Assembly: GCA_019753285.1 (NCBI GenBank)
Contig: JAIELD010000055.1
Span: forward strand, 1-64,000
DNA length: 64,000 bases
Direction of reading: 5' to 3'
DNA from: Beijerinckiaceae bacterium
Lineage (GTDB): Bacteria > Pseudomonadota > Alphaproteobacteria > Rhizobiales > Beijerinckiaceae
Each line of letters begins with the position of its first letter. Position 1 is the stretch's first letter. Below are positions 31,105 through 40,246 of this stretch, piece after piece. The notes under the pieces were generated by a model that made no database searches, was not told the origin of the DNA, and saw only the letters and a list, made by a program, of their open reading frames with translations. Made by a program: the position numbers and the translations under genes.

Positions 31105-32325
31105 ATGTCGGCCCATTCGATGCCGGAAGATGTCCGCCGCGAATGGATGCGGACCTTGCTCTCGGCCCAGAAGCCGAGACATTCGCTGTTGCAACCGCTG
31201 TATTGCGACGAAACGTTGTTCAACCTCGAAATGGAAACGCTGATCGAGGCCCAGTGGCTGTTCGCCGGGCTCGAATGCGAGATTGCCACGCCCGGCCAGT
31301 TCCTGACCGTGACGGTCGGCCGGTCGTCGATCATCGTCTGCCGCAACCGCGCAGGCGAGTTGCGAGCCTTCTACAATTCGTGCCGGCATCGCGGCTCGCA
31401 GATCTGCGACGCGGAGAAAGGCAAGCGGGCCAGCTTCGTCTGCCCATACCATCAATGGAGCTACGATCTCGACGGCAAGCTGCTGCGGGCGCCCAACATG
31501 CCGGACGCTTTCGATGCGTCAGGCTACGGCCTCAAGGCCGTGCATATCAGCTCGGCAGCCGGCATCGTCTTCATCTGCCTTGCCGAAACACCGCCGGACT
31601 TCGCAGCTTTTCAGACCGCGCTCGAACCCGCAGTCCTGCCTCACAAGCTCCAATCCGCCAAGGTCGTGCATGAAATCACGCTCGAGGAACGGGCCAACTG
31701 GAAGCTCGTCTGGGAGAATGCGCGCGAATGCGATCATTGTGCGGCGGGCCACCCGGAGTTGATGCGGACGCTCCAGCTTTTCAACTTCGAAAACCCCTGG
31801 GACGACCCGTATATCAGCGCGTTCTGGCGGCGCTGCGAGGCCTCGGGCCTGCCCAGCATCACCAAGGACGGCAACGGCTTCCGCGTCGGCCGCGTGCCGT
31901 TTCAGCCGGGGCAGCTATCCATCACCATGGATGGCCAGCCGGCCGTGCGGAGACGGCTTGGAGACTGGCCTGACCAGGACATTGGCTCGCTGCGCTGGGC
32001 CAAATATCCGGGTGTCTTCAGCCACATCCACGCCGATTACGCCATTTTCGTCCAGATCATGCCGGTCGCGCCGGAGCTCACCAGTGTCACATGCAAATGG
32101 GTCGTGCATGAGGATGCCGTGGAAGGCATCGATTTCGATCTCGAACGTCTCGTCGAGGTCTGGCGCGAGACCAACGTCCAGGATCTCGTCTTCTGCGAAC
32201 GCAACCAGAAGGGCGTCAATTCGAAAGGCTATCAGCCGGGCCCCTATGCCGAGCCGTCGGAATTCGGCGTCTGGACGTTCATCGACTGGTATCGCAGCGA
32301 GATGGCCAAGGTCGTTGCAGCATGA
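31105..32325 (+). CDS. Rieske non-heme iron oxygenase, alpha subunit
   Basis: CRHRGSQICDAEKGKRASFVCPYHQWSYDLDG Rieske motif; iron-site segment ANWKLVWENARECDHCAAGHPEL with Glu at the bridging position. Confidence 0.93.
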   Translation: MSAHSMPEDVRREWMRTLLSAQKPRHSLLQPLYCDETLFNLEMETLIEAQWLFAGLECEIATPGQFLTVTVGRSSIIVCRNRAGELRAFYNSCRHRGSQICDAEKGKRASFVCPYHQWSYDLDGKLLRAPNMPDAFDASGYGLKAVHISSAAGIVFICLAETPPDFAAFQTALEPAVLPHKLQSAKVVHEITLEERANWKLVWENARECDHCAAGHPELMRTLQLFNFENPWDDPYISAFWRRCEASGLPSITKDGNGFRVGRVPFQPGQLSITMDGQPAVRRRLGDWPDQDIGSLRWAKYPGVFSHIHADYAIFVQIMPVAPELTSVTCKWVVHEDAVEGIDFDLERLVEVWRETNVQDLVFCERNQKGVNSKGYQPGPYAEPSEFGVWTFIDWYRSEMAKVVAA

Positions 32326-33320
32326 ACCAAGGCGGCATCGCGCGGCTCGCTGGCGCGGAATGGCCGACGATCGGCCTGCTCGTCGTCATTTATACCTCGT
32401 TTCTGTCTTTGACGCTCTGGCACGACGCCATTCCGCTGGTGCTCTGGTTGCCGCTCGCCGCCTGGACGGGCGCGTGGTGGAGCTCCGTGCAGCACGAGAT
32501 CGTCCATGGCCATCCGACGCGGCATCGCTGGCTGAACACCGCGCTCGCAACGCCGCCGATCTGGCTCTGGCTGCCGTTCGAGCGGTATCGGCAAAGCCAT
32601 CTCATCCACCATCGCGATGACCACCTCACCGACCCGCTCGACGATCCGGAAACGCGCTACTGGACGCGGGATGGCTGGCGCGAGCTCGGGCCTGTCGGGC
32701 GCTTTCTGGTCGATGTGCAATCGACGCTCGTCGGTCGCCTGAGCATCGGCCCTTTATGGTCGATCGCGATGTTCGCGCATGGCGAGGCGCAGCGCCTCGT
32801 CGCAAATGAAGGACGCTGCCGACGCATCTGGGCATGGCATTCGGTGTTCGTGGTGCTGCTGCTCGGCTGGGTGGTCGGCATCTGCGCCATGCCGCTCTGG
32901 CAGTACCTCATCGGCTTCGTCTATGGCGGCACGGCGCTCGCGCTCATTCGTTCCTTCGCCGAGCACAAGGCATGCGAGGATGTGGCGGAGCGGACTGCGA
33001 TCGTCGAGCGGAGCCCCCTGTTCAGCCTGCTGTTCCTCAACAACAATCTGCACGTCGTCCATCACCGCTGGCCGACCTTGCCCTGGTATCGCCTTGCTGC
33101 GCTCTACAGGGCGCATCGAGACGAACTGCTCGAAGCGAATGGCGGCCTCGTCTATCAAGGCTATCTCGACGTCTTCAGACGCTACCTGTTCCGGCGGTAC
33201 GATCATCCCGTCCATCCGGCCGAGCGCGTCGATCCCGCGCCGATCCGTCAAGCCGGTGTATCGTATCCGGCGGCAAGCGCCTCTTTGTCCCAATCGAGCG
33301 TCGTCGAGAACGCCGCCTGA
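32322..33320 (+). CDS. fatty acid desaturase-like membrane di-iron protein
   Basis: Three His boxes: HEIVHGHPTRH, SHLIHHRDDH, NNNLHVVHHRW; ATGA overlap with the Rieske gene. Confidence 0.88.
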   Translation: MNQGGIARLAGAEWPTIGLLVVIYTSFLSLTLWHDAIPLVLWLPLAAWTGAWWSSVQHEIVHGHPTRHRWLNTALATPPIWLWLPFERYRQSHLIHHRDDHLTDPLDDPETRYWTRDGWRELGPVGRFLVDVQSTLVGRLSIGPLWSIAMFAHGEAQRLVANEGRCRRIWAWHSVFVVLLLGWVVGICAMPLWQYLIGFVYGGTALALIRSFAEHKACEDVAERTAIVERSPLFSLLFLNNNLHVVHHRWPTLPWYRLAALYRAHRDELLEANGGLVYQGYLDVFRRYLFRRYDHPVHPAERVDPAPIRQAGVSYPAASASLSQSSVVENAA

Positions 33321-34054
33321 TCCACCGCGGCAAACCCATTGAGCAGGAGCGCGTCGGCAAGCGGAGGAAACCAGCTCTGCCCTGACGCCGCTGCAAACGC
33401 CTGCTTCAAGCGAGCGACCTCGTCTTGAGGCATCTGAGGCGATGCGACGAAGGCCGGCATTGGCGCGACATCGGTCGAGGCCAGCACGCGGATGCCTTGC
33501 GTCAGCTCCGGCTTGTGCTTCGCGATCAGCATGTGCCAATAGGCGTCGAGCGGCCCGACATCGATGCTGCCATCGAGCACACTGTCAAGGATCCTGCGGG
33601 CCGTGACGAGGTCGCCAGCCATCGAGCCAAAAAGGTTTTGCCGGTCGGCGGACCGATACTGCAGCAGGTGGTGACGAAAGGCGTTGAAGCCTGAATGCGA
33701 GTGCCGCACCGTCCACCCCGCCCGGCATCCGAACGTGTCCTCCAGCGTCTGATAGGGCGCATCCTTCCGGACGATGAGATCCGAGCGATAGACCGCCCGC
33801 CCCTGAGCCCAGTCGGCGCGCGGGATCGGCGCGGCGATCGGCACGACATCGGCGATGCGGAGCGCGATCGGATAGCCGCACATGAACACGCAGCCAAGAT
33901 CGGGCCGGCGCCACAAATCTTCCAGCGGCTGCGGCGCGGGATAGGCGACGTAGTCGAGCGTGATCCCCGCATCCGCGGTGACGTGAGCGAGCAGCGCCTT
34001 CCACGCGTCTTCCGCCTCAGGCGTTACAGCGTACATGCGGGCGTTCATGATCAT
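33248..34054 (-). CDS. PhnD-like periplasmic-binding-fold protein without recognisable signal peptide
   Basis: LGCVFMCGYPIALRIA..YRSDLIVRKDAPYQTLEDTFGCRAGWTVRHSHSGFNAFRHHLL..; start MIMNARMYAVTP has no signal sequence. Confidence 0.7.
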   Translation of the reverse strand: MIMNARMYAVTPEAEDAWKALLAHVTADAGITLDYVAYPAPQPLEDLWRRPDLGCVFMCGYPIALRIADVVPIAAPIPRADWAQGRAVYRSDLIVRKDAPYQTLEDTFGCRAGWTVRHSHSGFNAFRHHLLQYRSADRQNLFGSMAGDLVTARRILDSVLDGSIDVGPLDAYWHMLIAKHKPELTQGIRVLASTDVAPMPAFVASPQMPQDEVARLKQAFAAASGQSWFPPLADALLLNGFAAVDQAAFSTTLDWDKEALAAGYDTPA

Positions 34055-34092
34055 CGCGGCCGAGCCTTCGAGCCTGATCCGAAGCGCTGCAT

Positions 34093-35112
34093 CTAGGCGA
34101 ACCGCAGCCGCTGGCCGATGCCGAGCCGCTCGCCCTTTTTGAGCATGGCGTGGCCAAGCGCGATGTCGGACAATGACAGCCCGCGATGCCAAAAGAGGAT
34201 GGTCTCGTCATCCGACTGGCGTCCGGGTTTGAGGCCGGCGACGATCTCACCCATTTCGGCGTGCAGGGTCGCTTCGCTGAGCTTGCCGGCCTCGACATGC
34301 GCACGCAGGCTGCCGAACTTGCCGCCCTTGCATTGCCCCCAATCGTCGACGACGAGCTTCGACATGATATCCGTCAGCGAAAGCTCGACCGCACTCATGG
34401 TGCCATACGGCACGACGAAAGCCCCTGGCTTGATCCATTCGGTCTTCAGCATCGGGGTTGGCTCGTTGAGACGGGACGCCTCGACAATGATGTCGGCGTC
34501 CGCCACGCAGCTATGCCAGTCGTCGACGGCTTTCACCGGTTTGCCGAGATCCCGGCTCAACTTGTCGGCAAAGGCGTTCTGGCTTTCGGGACGGCGCGAG
34601 TGAACCCGGATCTCATCGAAGTCGAACAGCCTGTCGAGCAGGCGCACGTTCCAGTAGGCCGTGCCGCGCGCGCCGATATGGCCCAGAACTTTCGACGACT
34701 TGCGCGCGAGGTACTTCGCGCCGATCGCGGTAACCGCCCCGGTCCGCATGTCCGTGATGCCCGACGCATCGAGAATTGCGATCGGCCTGCCGTCGAAGCG
34801 GTTGAACAGCGTCAGCACCGCAAGCTCCGACGGCAGGTTCTTCTTGTAGTTGTCGACGAAGTCGCCGACCACTTTCACGCCCGCCGCGTCGATCTCGCCG
34901 CCAAGCGAGCCGCGCAGCACGTTGAAATGACCGCGCGCCACGCCCGGCTCGAGATGCACGCGCGGCTCGATGACCGACTCGCCCCTGCCCTGCGCCGCCA
35001 GCGAGCCTTCGATCGCATCGAGGATTTCATCATCGGTCAATTCCAGCGCCTCGACATCGAGGCGGTTGAAGTAGGAGATGTAGACAGGCGGCATGGCGTC
35101 GGGCGCGGACAT
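34093..35112 (-). CDS. ornithine cyclodeaminase / mu-crystallin family protein
   Basis: LTVLTLFNRFDGRPIAILDASGITDMRTGAVTAIGAKYLARKSSKVLGHIGARGTAYWNVRLL pattern of OCD family. Confidence 0.88.
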   Translation of the reverse strand: MSAPDAMPPVYISYFNRLDVEALELTDDEILDAIEGSLAAQGRGESVIEPRVHLEPGVARGHFNVLRGSLGGEIDAAGVKVVGDFVDNYKKNLPSELAVLTLFNRFDGRPIAILDASGITDMRTGAVTAIGAKYLARKSSKVLGHIGARGTAYWNVRLLDRLFDFDEIRVHSRRPESQNAFADKLSRDLGKPVKAVDDWHSCVADADIIVEASRLNEPTPMLKTEWIKPGAFVVPYGTMSAVELSLTDIMSKLVVDDWGQCKGGKFGSLRAHVEAGKLSEATLHAEMGEIVAGLKPGRQSDDETILFWHRGLSLSDIALGHAMLKKGERLGIGQRLRFA

Positions 35113-35132
35113 CGGATTTCCTCGGTCTTTGG

Positions 35133-36317
35133 TCAGGCGAGTGGCAAGCGGCGGTAGATGCCCGGCCGATCGGGATCACGGAACTTGTCATAGGGACCAT
35201 CGCGCAGGAACAGCGCGTGGCAATGGGCGAGCTTGTCCCTCGAAAGCGTCATGCCTATCCCCGGCGCGTCCGGCACGGCGACGACGTTGTCCCTTGGACG
35301 GAACGGCCCTTCCTCTATGACGTCGAAGGGCTGCATGTGGAACAGCGATTGCGAAGGCTCGCGAATATGTGAATGAGCTGCCGCCAGATGCAGGTAGACC
35401 GCGCTCGCAATGCCTGAATCGCCGGAGTAGCACCAGAAATCGACGCCGAGCTGCTCGCAGGCGCCGATGAACTTCAACGCGCGTCCGATGCCGCCATGCA
35501 CATTGACGTCCGTGCAGAATGCATCGGGAACGCCGAGCGCGGCGGCATGGCGAAGGTTCGGCGTGTGCGCGGAAAAGGCGATCGACGTGTGCCGCCGAAG
35601 GCGAGCCATGTCCTCGAACGTAGCGACAGGGTCTTCCCAGCAGCGGATGTCGAGCGGCTCCAGCCGCCGCGCGATCCGCCGCGCCTCCGTCAGGGAATAG
35701 GCCTTGTTGGAGTCGATCCGCAAAACGGCCGAAGGGCCGAAATGCTCGCGCAACAGCTCGACGGTCCGGATGGAGGGTTCGGGATCGGCGGTCGAAAGCT
35801 TGCCCTCGAACATCGTCGTGCCGAACCGCTCGTGCTGGCCGATGCAATAGTCGAGAACGGCCTCCGGGGTCGCCTCGCCGCCAATGCCTTCTTGGCGCTC
35901 ACGAAAGGCGAAGTAGTCCGTGAATGCGATCGCCTTTCGGTGCGCCCCACCGAAGAGGGCATGGAGCGGCCTGCCCCAGGCCTTGCCTCGAATGTCCCAG
36001 AGCGCCATCTCGATCGCGCCGAACGCCCGGACCGAGGCAAAATCGATATCGGTGTAGACGCCGCGCCATGATGGCAGGCAGAGCTCCTCGCAGCCGGCGA
36101 TGTCGATGGGGTCGCGGCCGATCAGCTTCGGCGCGAAACCATTCTCAATTGTCGCGACGTTGGCGGGGGACGGCCCTTCGCCGAGGCCGACGAGACCGTC
36201 AGAGGTTTCCACCTCGACGATCGTCTTCGAAAAGCCCGCCAGTGAGCCATACGACCACAGATAAGGCGCTTCGAGCGGGATGTTGACGGGCGTCGCCCTG
36301 ATGGCGGTGATCTTCAT
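35133..36317 (-). CDS. enolase superfamily (mandelate racemase/muconate lactonizing enzyme-like)
   Basis: MKITAIRATPVNIPLEAPYLWSYGSLAGFSKTIVEVETSDGLVGLGEG; RIDSNKAYSL, CWEDPVATFEDM. Start at ATG 36317. Confidence 0.87.
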   Translation of the reverse strand: MKITAIRATPVNIPLEAPYLWSYGSLAGFSKTIVEVETSDGLVGLGEGPSPANVATIENGFAPKLIGRDPIDIAGCEELCLPSWRGVYTDIDFASVRAFGAIEMALWDIRGKAWGRPLHALFGGAHRKAIAFTDYFAFRERQEGIGGEATPEAVLDYCIGQHERFGTTMFEGKLSTADPEPSIRTVELLREHFGPSAVLRIDSNKAYSLTEARRIARRLEPLDIRCWEDPVATFEDMARLRRHTSIAFSAHTPNLRHAAALGVPDAFCTDVNVHGGIGRALKFIGACEQLGVDFWCYSGDSGIASAVYLHLAAAHSHIREPSQSLFHMQPFDVIEEGPFRPRDNVVAVPDAPGIGMTLSRDKLAHCHALFLRDGPYDKFRDPDRPGIYRRLPLA

Positions 36318-36442
36318 GCCGATATCCTGAGATCGAGCACGGCCAGAGCGGCATCCGAAATCTCGACCCCATCGGCCTCCGCCCCTTCGCCCCGCAGGCG
36401 GTGGGCGACGCTCGACTGCAATTCGGCCAGCGGCAGTCTCAT
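36314..36442 (-). CDS. 42-aa small ORF, ATGA-coupled at both ends
   Basis: Translates MRLPLAELQSSVAHRLRGEGAEADGVEISDAALAVLDLRISA*; start overlaps the ABC ATPase stop, stop overlaps the enolase-family start. Confidence 0.5.
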   Translation of the reverse strand: MRLPLAELQSSVAHRLRGEGAEADGVEISDAALAVLDLRISA

Positions 36443-37422
36443 GGGACGGGCCGCGCGCGATCGAGGGAAAACGGAAAATGGCAACGCACGGAGCGCGCGT
36501 CGTCGAGAGCCGCGAGCGCGGGCATCTCGGCCGAACAGCGTGGCTGGGCCACCGGGCAGCGCGTGTGGAAGCGGCAGCCCGATGGCGGGTTGACGACGCT
36601 CGGGATCTCGCCAGTGAGGACGATGCGCTCTCTCCGGTTGCGCGGATCGACCGCCGGATTGGTCGACAGGAGAGCAGCGGCGTAAGGGTGCGCCGGGGCA
36701 TCGAACAGCGCCCGCGTCGGAGCCACCTCCACGATCTGGCCGAGATACATGACCGCCGTGCGCATGGTGACACGGCGGATGACGTTGAGGTTGTGGCTCA
36801 CCAGAAGATAGGTCAGAGCGAACTCCTGCTGGAGATCGAGCATCAGGTTGAGGAGTTCGCCCTGAACCGAGACGTCCAGCCCTGCGGTCGGTTCGTCCGC
36901 CACGATGATCTCAGGCTGCATCACCAGAGCGCGGGCGACGCCGACGCGGCGCGCCTGACCGCCCGAGATCTGGTGCGGGAACTTCTGCACGACATCGGCC
37001 GGAAGGCCGAGGCGGCGCAAAATCGCCTCCAGCCGCTCGAGCGATGGCCCGCGCGGCAGGCGATGGATGGCAATCGGCTCGGCGAGCGAGCGCCCGATCG
37101 TCATGCGCGGCGACAGCGAGGCGACCGCATCCTGAAGCAGCATCTGCGTCCGCCGGCGAAAGGCGAGCGGATCGTCGCGCAACTGCCGCCCGACATCCTC
37201 GCCGGCGATCTCGACTGTGCCGCCCGTCGGCGCGGTCAGGCCGATCACGACACGGCAAAGCGTCGTCTTGCCGGAACCGGATTCGCCGACGAGTCCGAGC
37301 ACCTCGCCCTTGTCCAGCGTCAGCGTCACATCGTCGAGCGCACGCACGCCGCCCTTGAACACGACGCTGACCGCTTGCAGGCTGACAAGGGGCGAGGCGG
37401 TATCGAAGCGGGCGATCGTCAT
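36439..37422 (-). CDS. oligopeptide/dipeptide-type ABC transporter ATP-binding protein (OppF/DppF-like)
   Basis: [36 protein letters not shown]-terminal oligopeptide signature region. Confidence 0.92.
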   Translation of the reverse strand: MTIARFDTASPLVSLQAVSVVFKGGVRALDDVTLTLDKGEVLGLVGESGSGKTTLCRVVIGLTAPTGGTVEIAGEDVGRQLRDDPLAFRRRTQMLLQDAVASLSPRMTIGRSLAEPIAIHRLPRGPSLERLEAILRRLGLPADVVQKFPHQISGGQARRVGVARALVMQPEIIVADEPTAGLDVSVQGELLNLMLDLQQEFALTYLLVSHNLNVIRRVTMRTAVMYLGQIVEVAPTRALFDAPAHPYAAALLSTNPAVDPRNRRERIVLTGEIPSVVNPPSGCRFHTRCPVAQPRCSAEMPALAALDDARSVRCHFPFSLDRARPVP

Positions 37423-38396
37423 GCGATCTCCTCGAACCGGATGCATGCGGCCCGGCCGCTGTCGGAGGGCCGGAGCGCGGGCACCGTGACGCGGCAGGCC
37501 TCGACGACATGGGGACAGCGCGGGGCGAAGATGCAGCCCGTCATCGGCGCGACAGGATCCTGCACCTCGCCTGGAATGGAGACGAGCCGGCCCTCCGCAT
37601 CATCCTCGATCTCGCAGGCCAGCAGGGCGCGTGTGTAGGGATGGCGCGGTCGCACGAGCACATCGGCGACGAGGCCGCTCTCGACGACCGTGCCGCCATA
37701 CATCACGCAAAGATCGTCGCAGAGCTCCGCGACGAGACCGAGATGGTGCGAAATGAAAACGATGGAGCCCGACAACTCTTGACGCAGCGATTTCAGCAAG
37801 TCGACGATCTGCGCTTCGACCGTCGCATCGAGCGCCGTGGTCGGCTCATCGGCGATCAGGAGATCCGGGCGCACGAGCAGCGCCATTGCGATCATCACCC
37901 GTTGCCGCATGCCGCCGGAAAGCTGATGCGGATAGGCCTCCAGCCTCAATCGCGCATCCGCAATGCCGACGCTGGTCAATGCCGCCTCGGCCTGCCGCAG
38001 CGCTTCCTTGCGCGGCAGGCCCGGCTCACGGCGGCGGATGACATCGACGAGGTGCGTCGCGACGGTGAAAACCGGATTGAGCGCCGTCATGGGGTCCTGG
38101 AAAATCTTGGCGATCCTCCTGCCGCGATAGGACTGCACCTCGCTCGGACGCAGCTTCAGCAGATCGACGCCGTCGAAGACGATTTCGCCGCTGACGCCGG
38201 AGACGTTGGCGGGAAGGAAGCTCAGCATCGTCTGCGCGAGGCTCGATTTGCCGGAGCCGGACTCGCCGACGATGCCAAGAATGCGGCCACGGCCGATCTC
38301 GAGGCTGATGCCGCGCAGAATATGCGCGACGCCGCGATTGGTCGATGCTTCGAGCTTGAGATCGCGGATCGAGACGAGCGGATGCACCATGCTCAA
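37419..38396 (-). CDS. oligopeptide/dipeptide-type ABC transporter ATP-binding protein (OppD/DppD-like)
   Basis: [55 protein letters not shown]. Confidence 0.93.
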   Translation of the reverse strand: MSMVHPLVSIRDLKLEASTNRGVAHILRGISLEIGRGRILGIVGESGSGKSSLAQTMLSFLPANVSGVSGEIVFDGVDLLKLRPSEVQSYRGRRIAKIFQDPMTALNPVFTVATHLVDVIRRREPGLPRKEALRQAEAALTSVGIADARLRLEAYPHQLSGGMRQRVMIAMALLVRPDLLIADEPTTALDATVEAQIVDLLKSLRQELSGSIVFISHHLGLVAELCDDLCVMYGGTVVESGLVADVLVRPRHPYTRALLACEIEDDAEGRLVSIPGEVQDPVAPMTGCIFAPRCPHVVEACRVTVPALRPSDSGRAACIRFEEIA

Positions 38397-39247
38397 TGCC
38401 TCGGCCTGATGCGCGGATCGACCGCATCGCGCAGCGCCTCGCCAAACAGCGTGAAGCCAAGCGTCGCGAAGGCGAGCGCGAGGCTGGCGACGACCACGGG
38501 TATCCAGCTATCGGTCAGGAACTGGTAGCCGTCCTGCACCAGCGTGCCCCAGCTTGCGAGCGGAGGACGCACCCCAAGCCCGAGAAAGGACAGCCCCGCC
38601 TCGATCGTGATGACAACAGGAATGTCCATCGAGGCCAGCACCAGCAGCGTGCCCATGATGTTCGGCAGGATGTGCATGACGATGATGCGAGAGCCTGACG
38701 CGCCGAGGATGCGCTCCGCTTCGAGGAACGGCGCGTTCTTGAGCGTGAGCACCTGCGCCCGCGCGACGCGACCGAAGTGCGGCGTCAGCGTGATGGCGAC
38801 GATGATGATGACGATCGACATCGACGGCCCGAACACCGACACGATCGCCAGCGCGAGGACAAGGCTCGGAAACGACGAGATCACGTCGAACAGAATGAGG
38901 ATGACGCTTTCGGCCCGCGTCGAGAGGAAGGCCGCAAGAATGCCGAGGATCGTGCCGAAGCTCAGCGCAAGGATGATCGAGGTGAGCGCGACGAACATCG
39001 CGATCGTCGAGCCATGCACCAGACGCGAATAGAGATCGCGCCCGAGATGGTCGGTGCCGAGCCAATGGGCCGCGGAGGGCGGCGCGAACCGGTTGAGCAC
39101 GTCGAGCTGGTCGGGATCGTGCGTGGCGACGATCGGCGCGAAGACAGCCATCGCGATGATGATGAGCACGATGGCAAAACCGGTCGCGCCGATGAACGTG
39201 CCGCAGACCTTGCGCAGGATGCCGGCCAGGGCTGCCAGCGCCCTCAT
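38393..39247 (-). CDS. ABC transporter permease (OppC/DppC-like)
   Basis: APIVATHDPDQLDVLNRFAPPSAAHWLGTDHLGRDLYSRLVHG motif; start at ATG 39247. Confidence 0.92.
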   Translation of the reverse strand: MRALAALAGILRKVCGTFIGATGFAIVLIIIAMAVFAPIVATHDPDQLDVLNRFAPPSAAHWLGTDHLGRDLYSRLVHGSTIAMFVALTSIILALSFGTILGILAAFLSTRAESVILILFDVISSFPSLVLALAIVSVFGPSMSIVIIIVAITLTPHFGRVARAQVLTLKNAPFLEAERILGASGSRIIVMHILPNIMGTLLVLASMDIPVVITIEAGLSFLGLGVRPPLASWGTLVQDGYQFLTDSWIPVVVASLALAFATLGFTLFGEALRDAVDPRIRPRH

Positions 39248-40206
39248 ACCGGAGATCCGCCAGCGCCGTCGCGCCGGATGCGGGGATCGAGCGCCGAATA
39301 GGACAGATCGACCACGAGGTTTATCAGCACGAACAGCACGACGACAACCAGCACCGCGCCCTGCACGACGGGGAAATTCCGTTCGGATATCGCGCCGTAG
39401 ATCAGGCGCCCCAGCCCCGGCCGCGCGAAGACGATCTCCACGAAGACGGCGTTGCCGAGGAGCCGGCCAAGGCCGAGCCCCAGGACGGCGATGGTCGGGA
39501 TGCAGGCGTTCTTCAACGCGTATTTGTAGGTAACCATCCGCTCGGAAAGGCCATAGGCGCGCGAGGTGCGGATATAAGGCTCGTTCAGCACCTCGAGCAT
39601 CGAGGTGCGCACAAGCCGGGCAATGAAGCCGATCCATGTGGCGGCGATGGAGAGCGTGGGCAGGATGAGCCGGCGCGCCGCGTCCCAGAAATCACCGCTG
39701 CGCCCGGCGCCGAGCACCGGCAACCAGTCGAGCCAGATCGAGAAGATCAGCAGCAGGAAGATCGCGATCACGAAGCTCGGCACGGCGATGAAGGCGACGG
39801 ACACGAAGGCGAGCACATTGTCGAGTAATGACCCGCGATGGGTCGCAGCATAGATACCGAGCGGAACGCCGGTGACGACCGCGAGCAGGATCGCCGAAAA
39901 GGTGAGGATGAGCGTGTCCGGCAGGACGTTGAGGACGAGGCTCCACACGCTGCGACCAGACACGACGTCGACGCCGAGATTGCCGCTGAGCACGTTGGCG
40001 AAAAAACGCCAGAGGCGAACATGGATCGGCTGGTCGAGACCCATCTCGCTGACGAAGCGCTTGACGAGTTCGGGCGAGGCCTGCGGGCCGAGAAGCGTCA
40101 CCGCAGGGTCACCCGGCACCACAGCCGTCAGCAGGAACAGGAGCAGCATCGCGCCGAACACGATCAGGACTGTGGTGACGAGACGGCTGAAAAAATACCT
40201 GAGCAT
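39244..40206 (-). CDS. ABC transporter permease (OppB/DppB-like)
   Basis: MLRYFFSRLVTTVLIVFGAMLLLFLLTAVVPGDPAVTLLG; ATGA overlap downstream. Confidence 0.92.
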   Translation of the reverse strand: MLRYFFSRLVTTVLIVFGAMLLLFLLTAVVPGDPAVTLLGPQASPELVKRFVSEMGLDQPIHVRLWRFFANVLSGNLGVDVVSGRSVWSLVLNVLPDTLILTFSAILLAVVTGVPLGIYAATHRGSLLDNVLAFVSVAFIAVPSFVIAIFLLLIFSIWLDWLPVLGAGRSGDFWDAARRLILPTLSIAATWIGFIARLVRTSMLEVLNEPYIRTSRAYGLSERMVTYKYALKNACIPTIAVLGLGLGRLLGNAVFVEIVFARPGLGRLIYGAISERNFPVVQGAVLVVVVLFVLINLVVDLSYSALDPRIRRDGAGGSPV

Positions 40207-40246
40207 CTCGTCCCTGATCACCTGTCGGCCGCGCCGGCGCGGCCGG

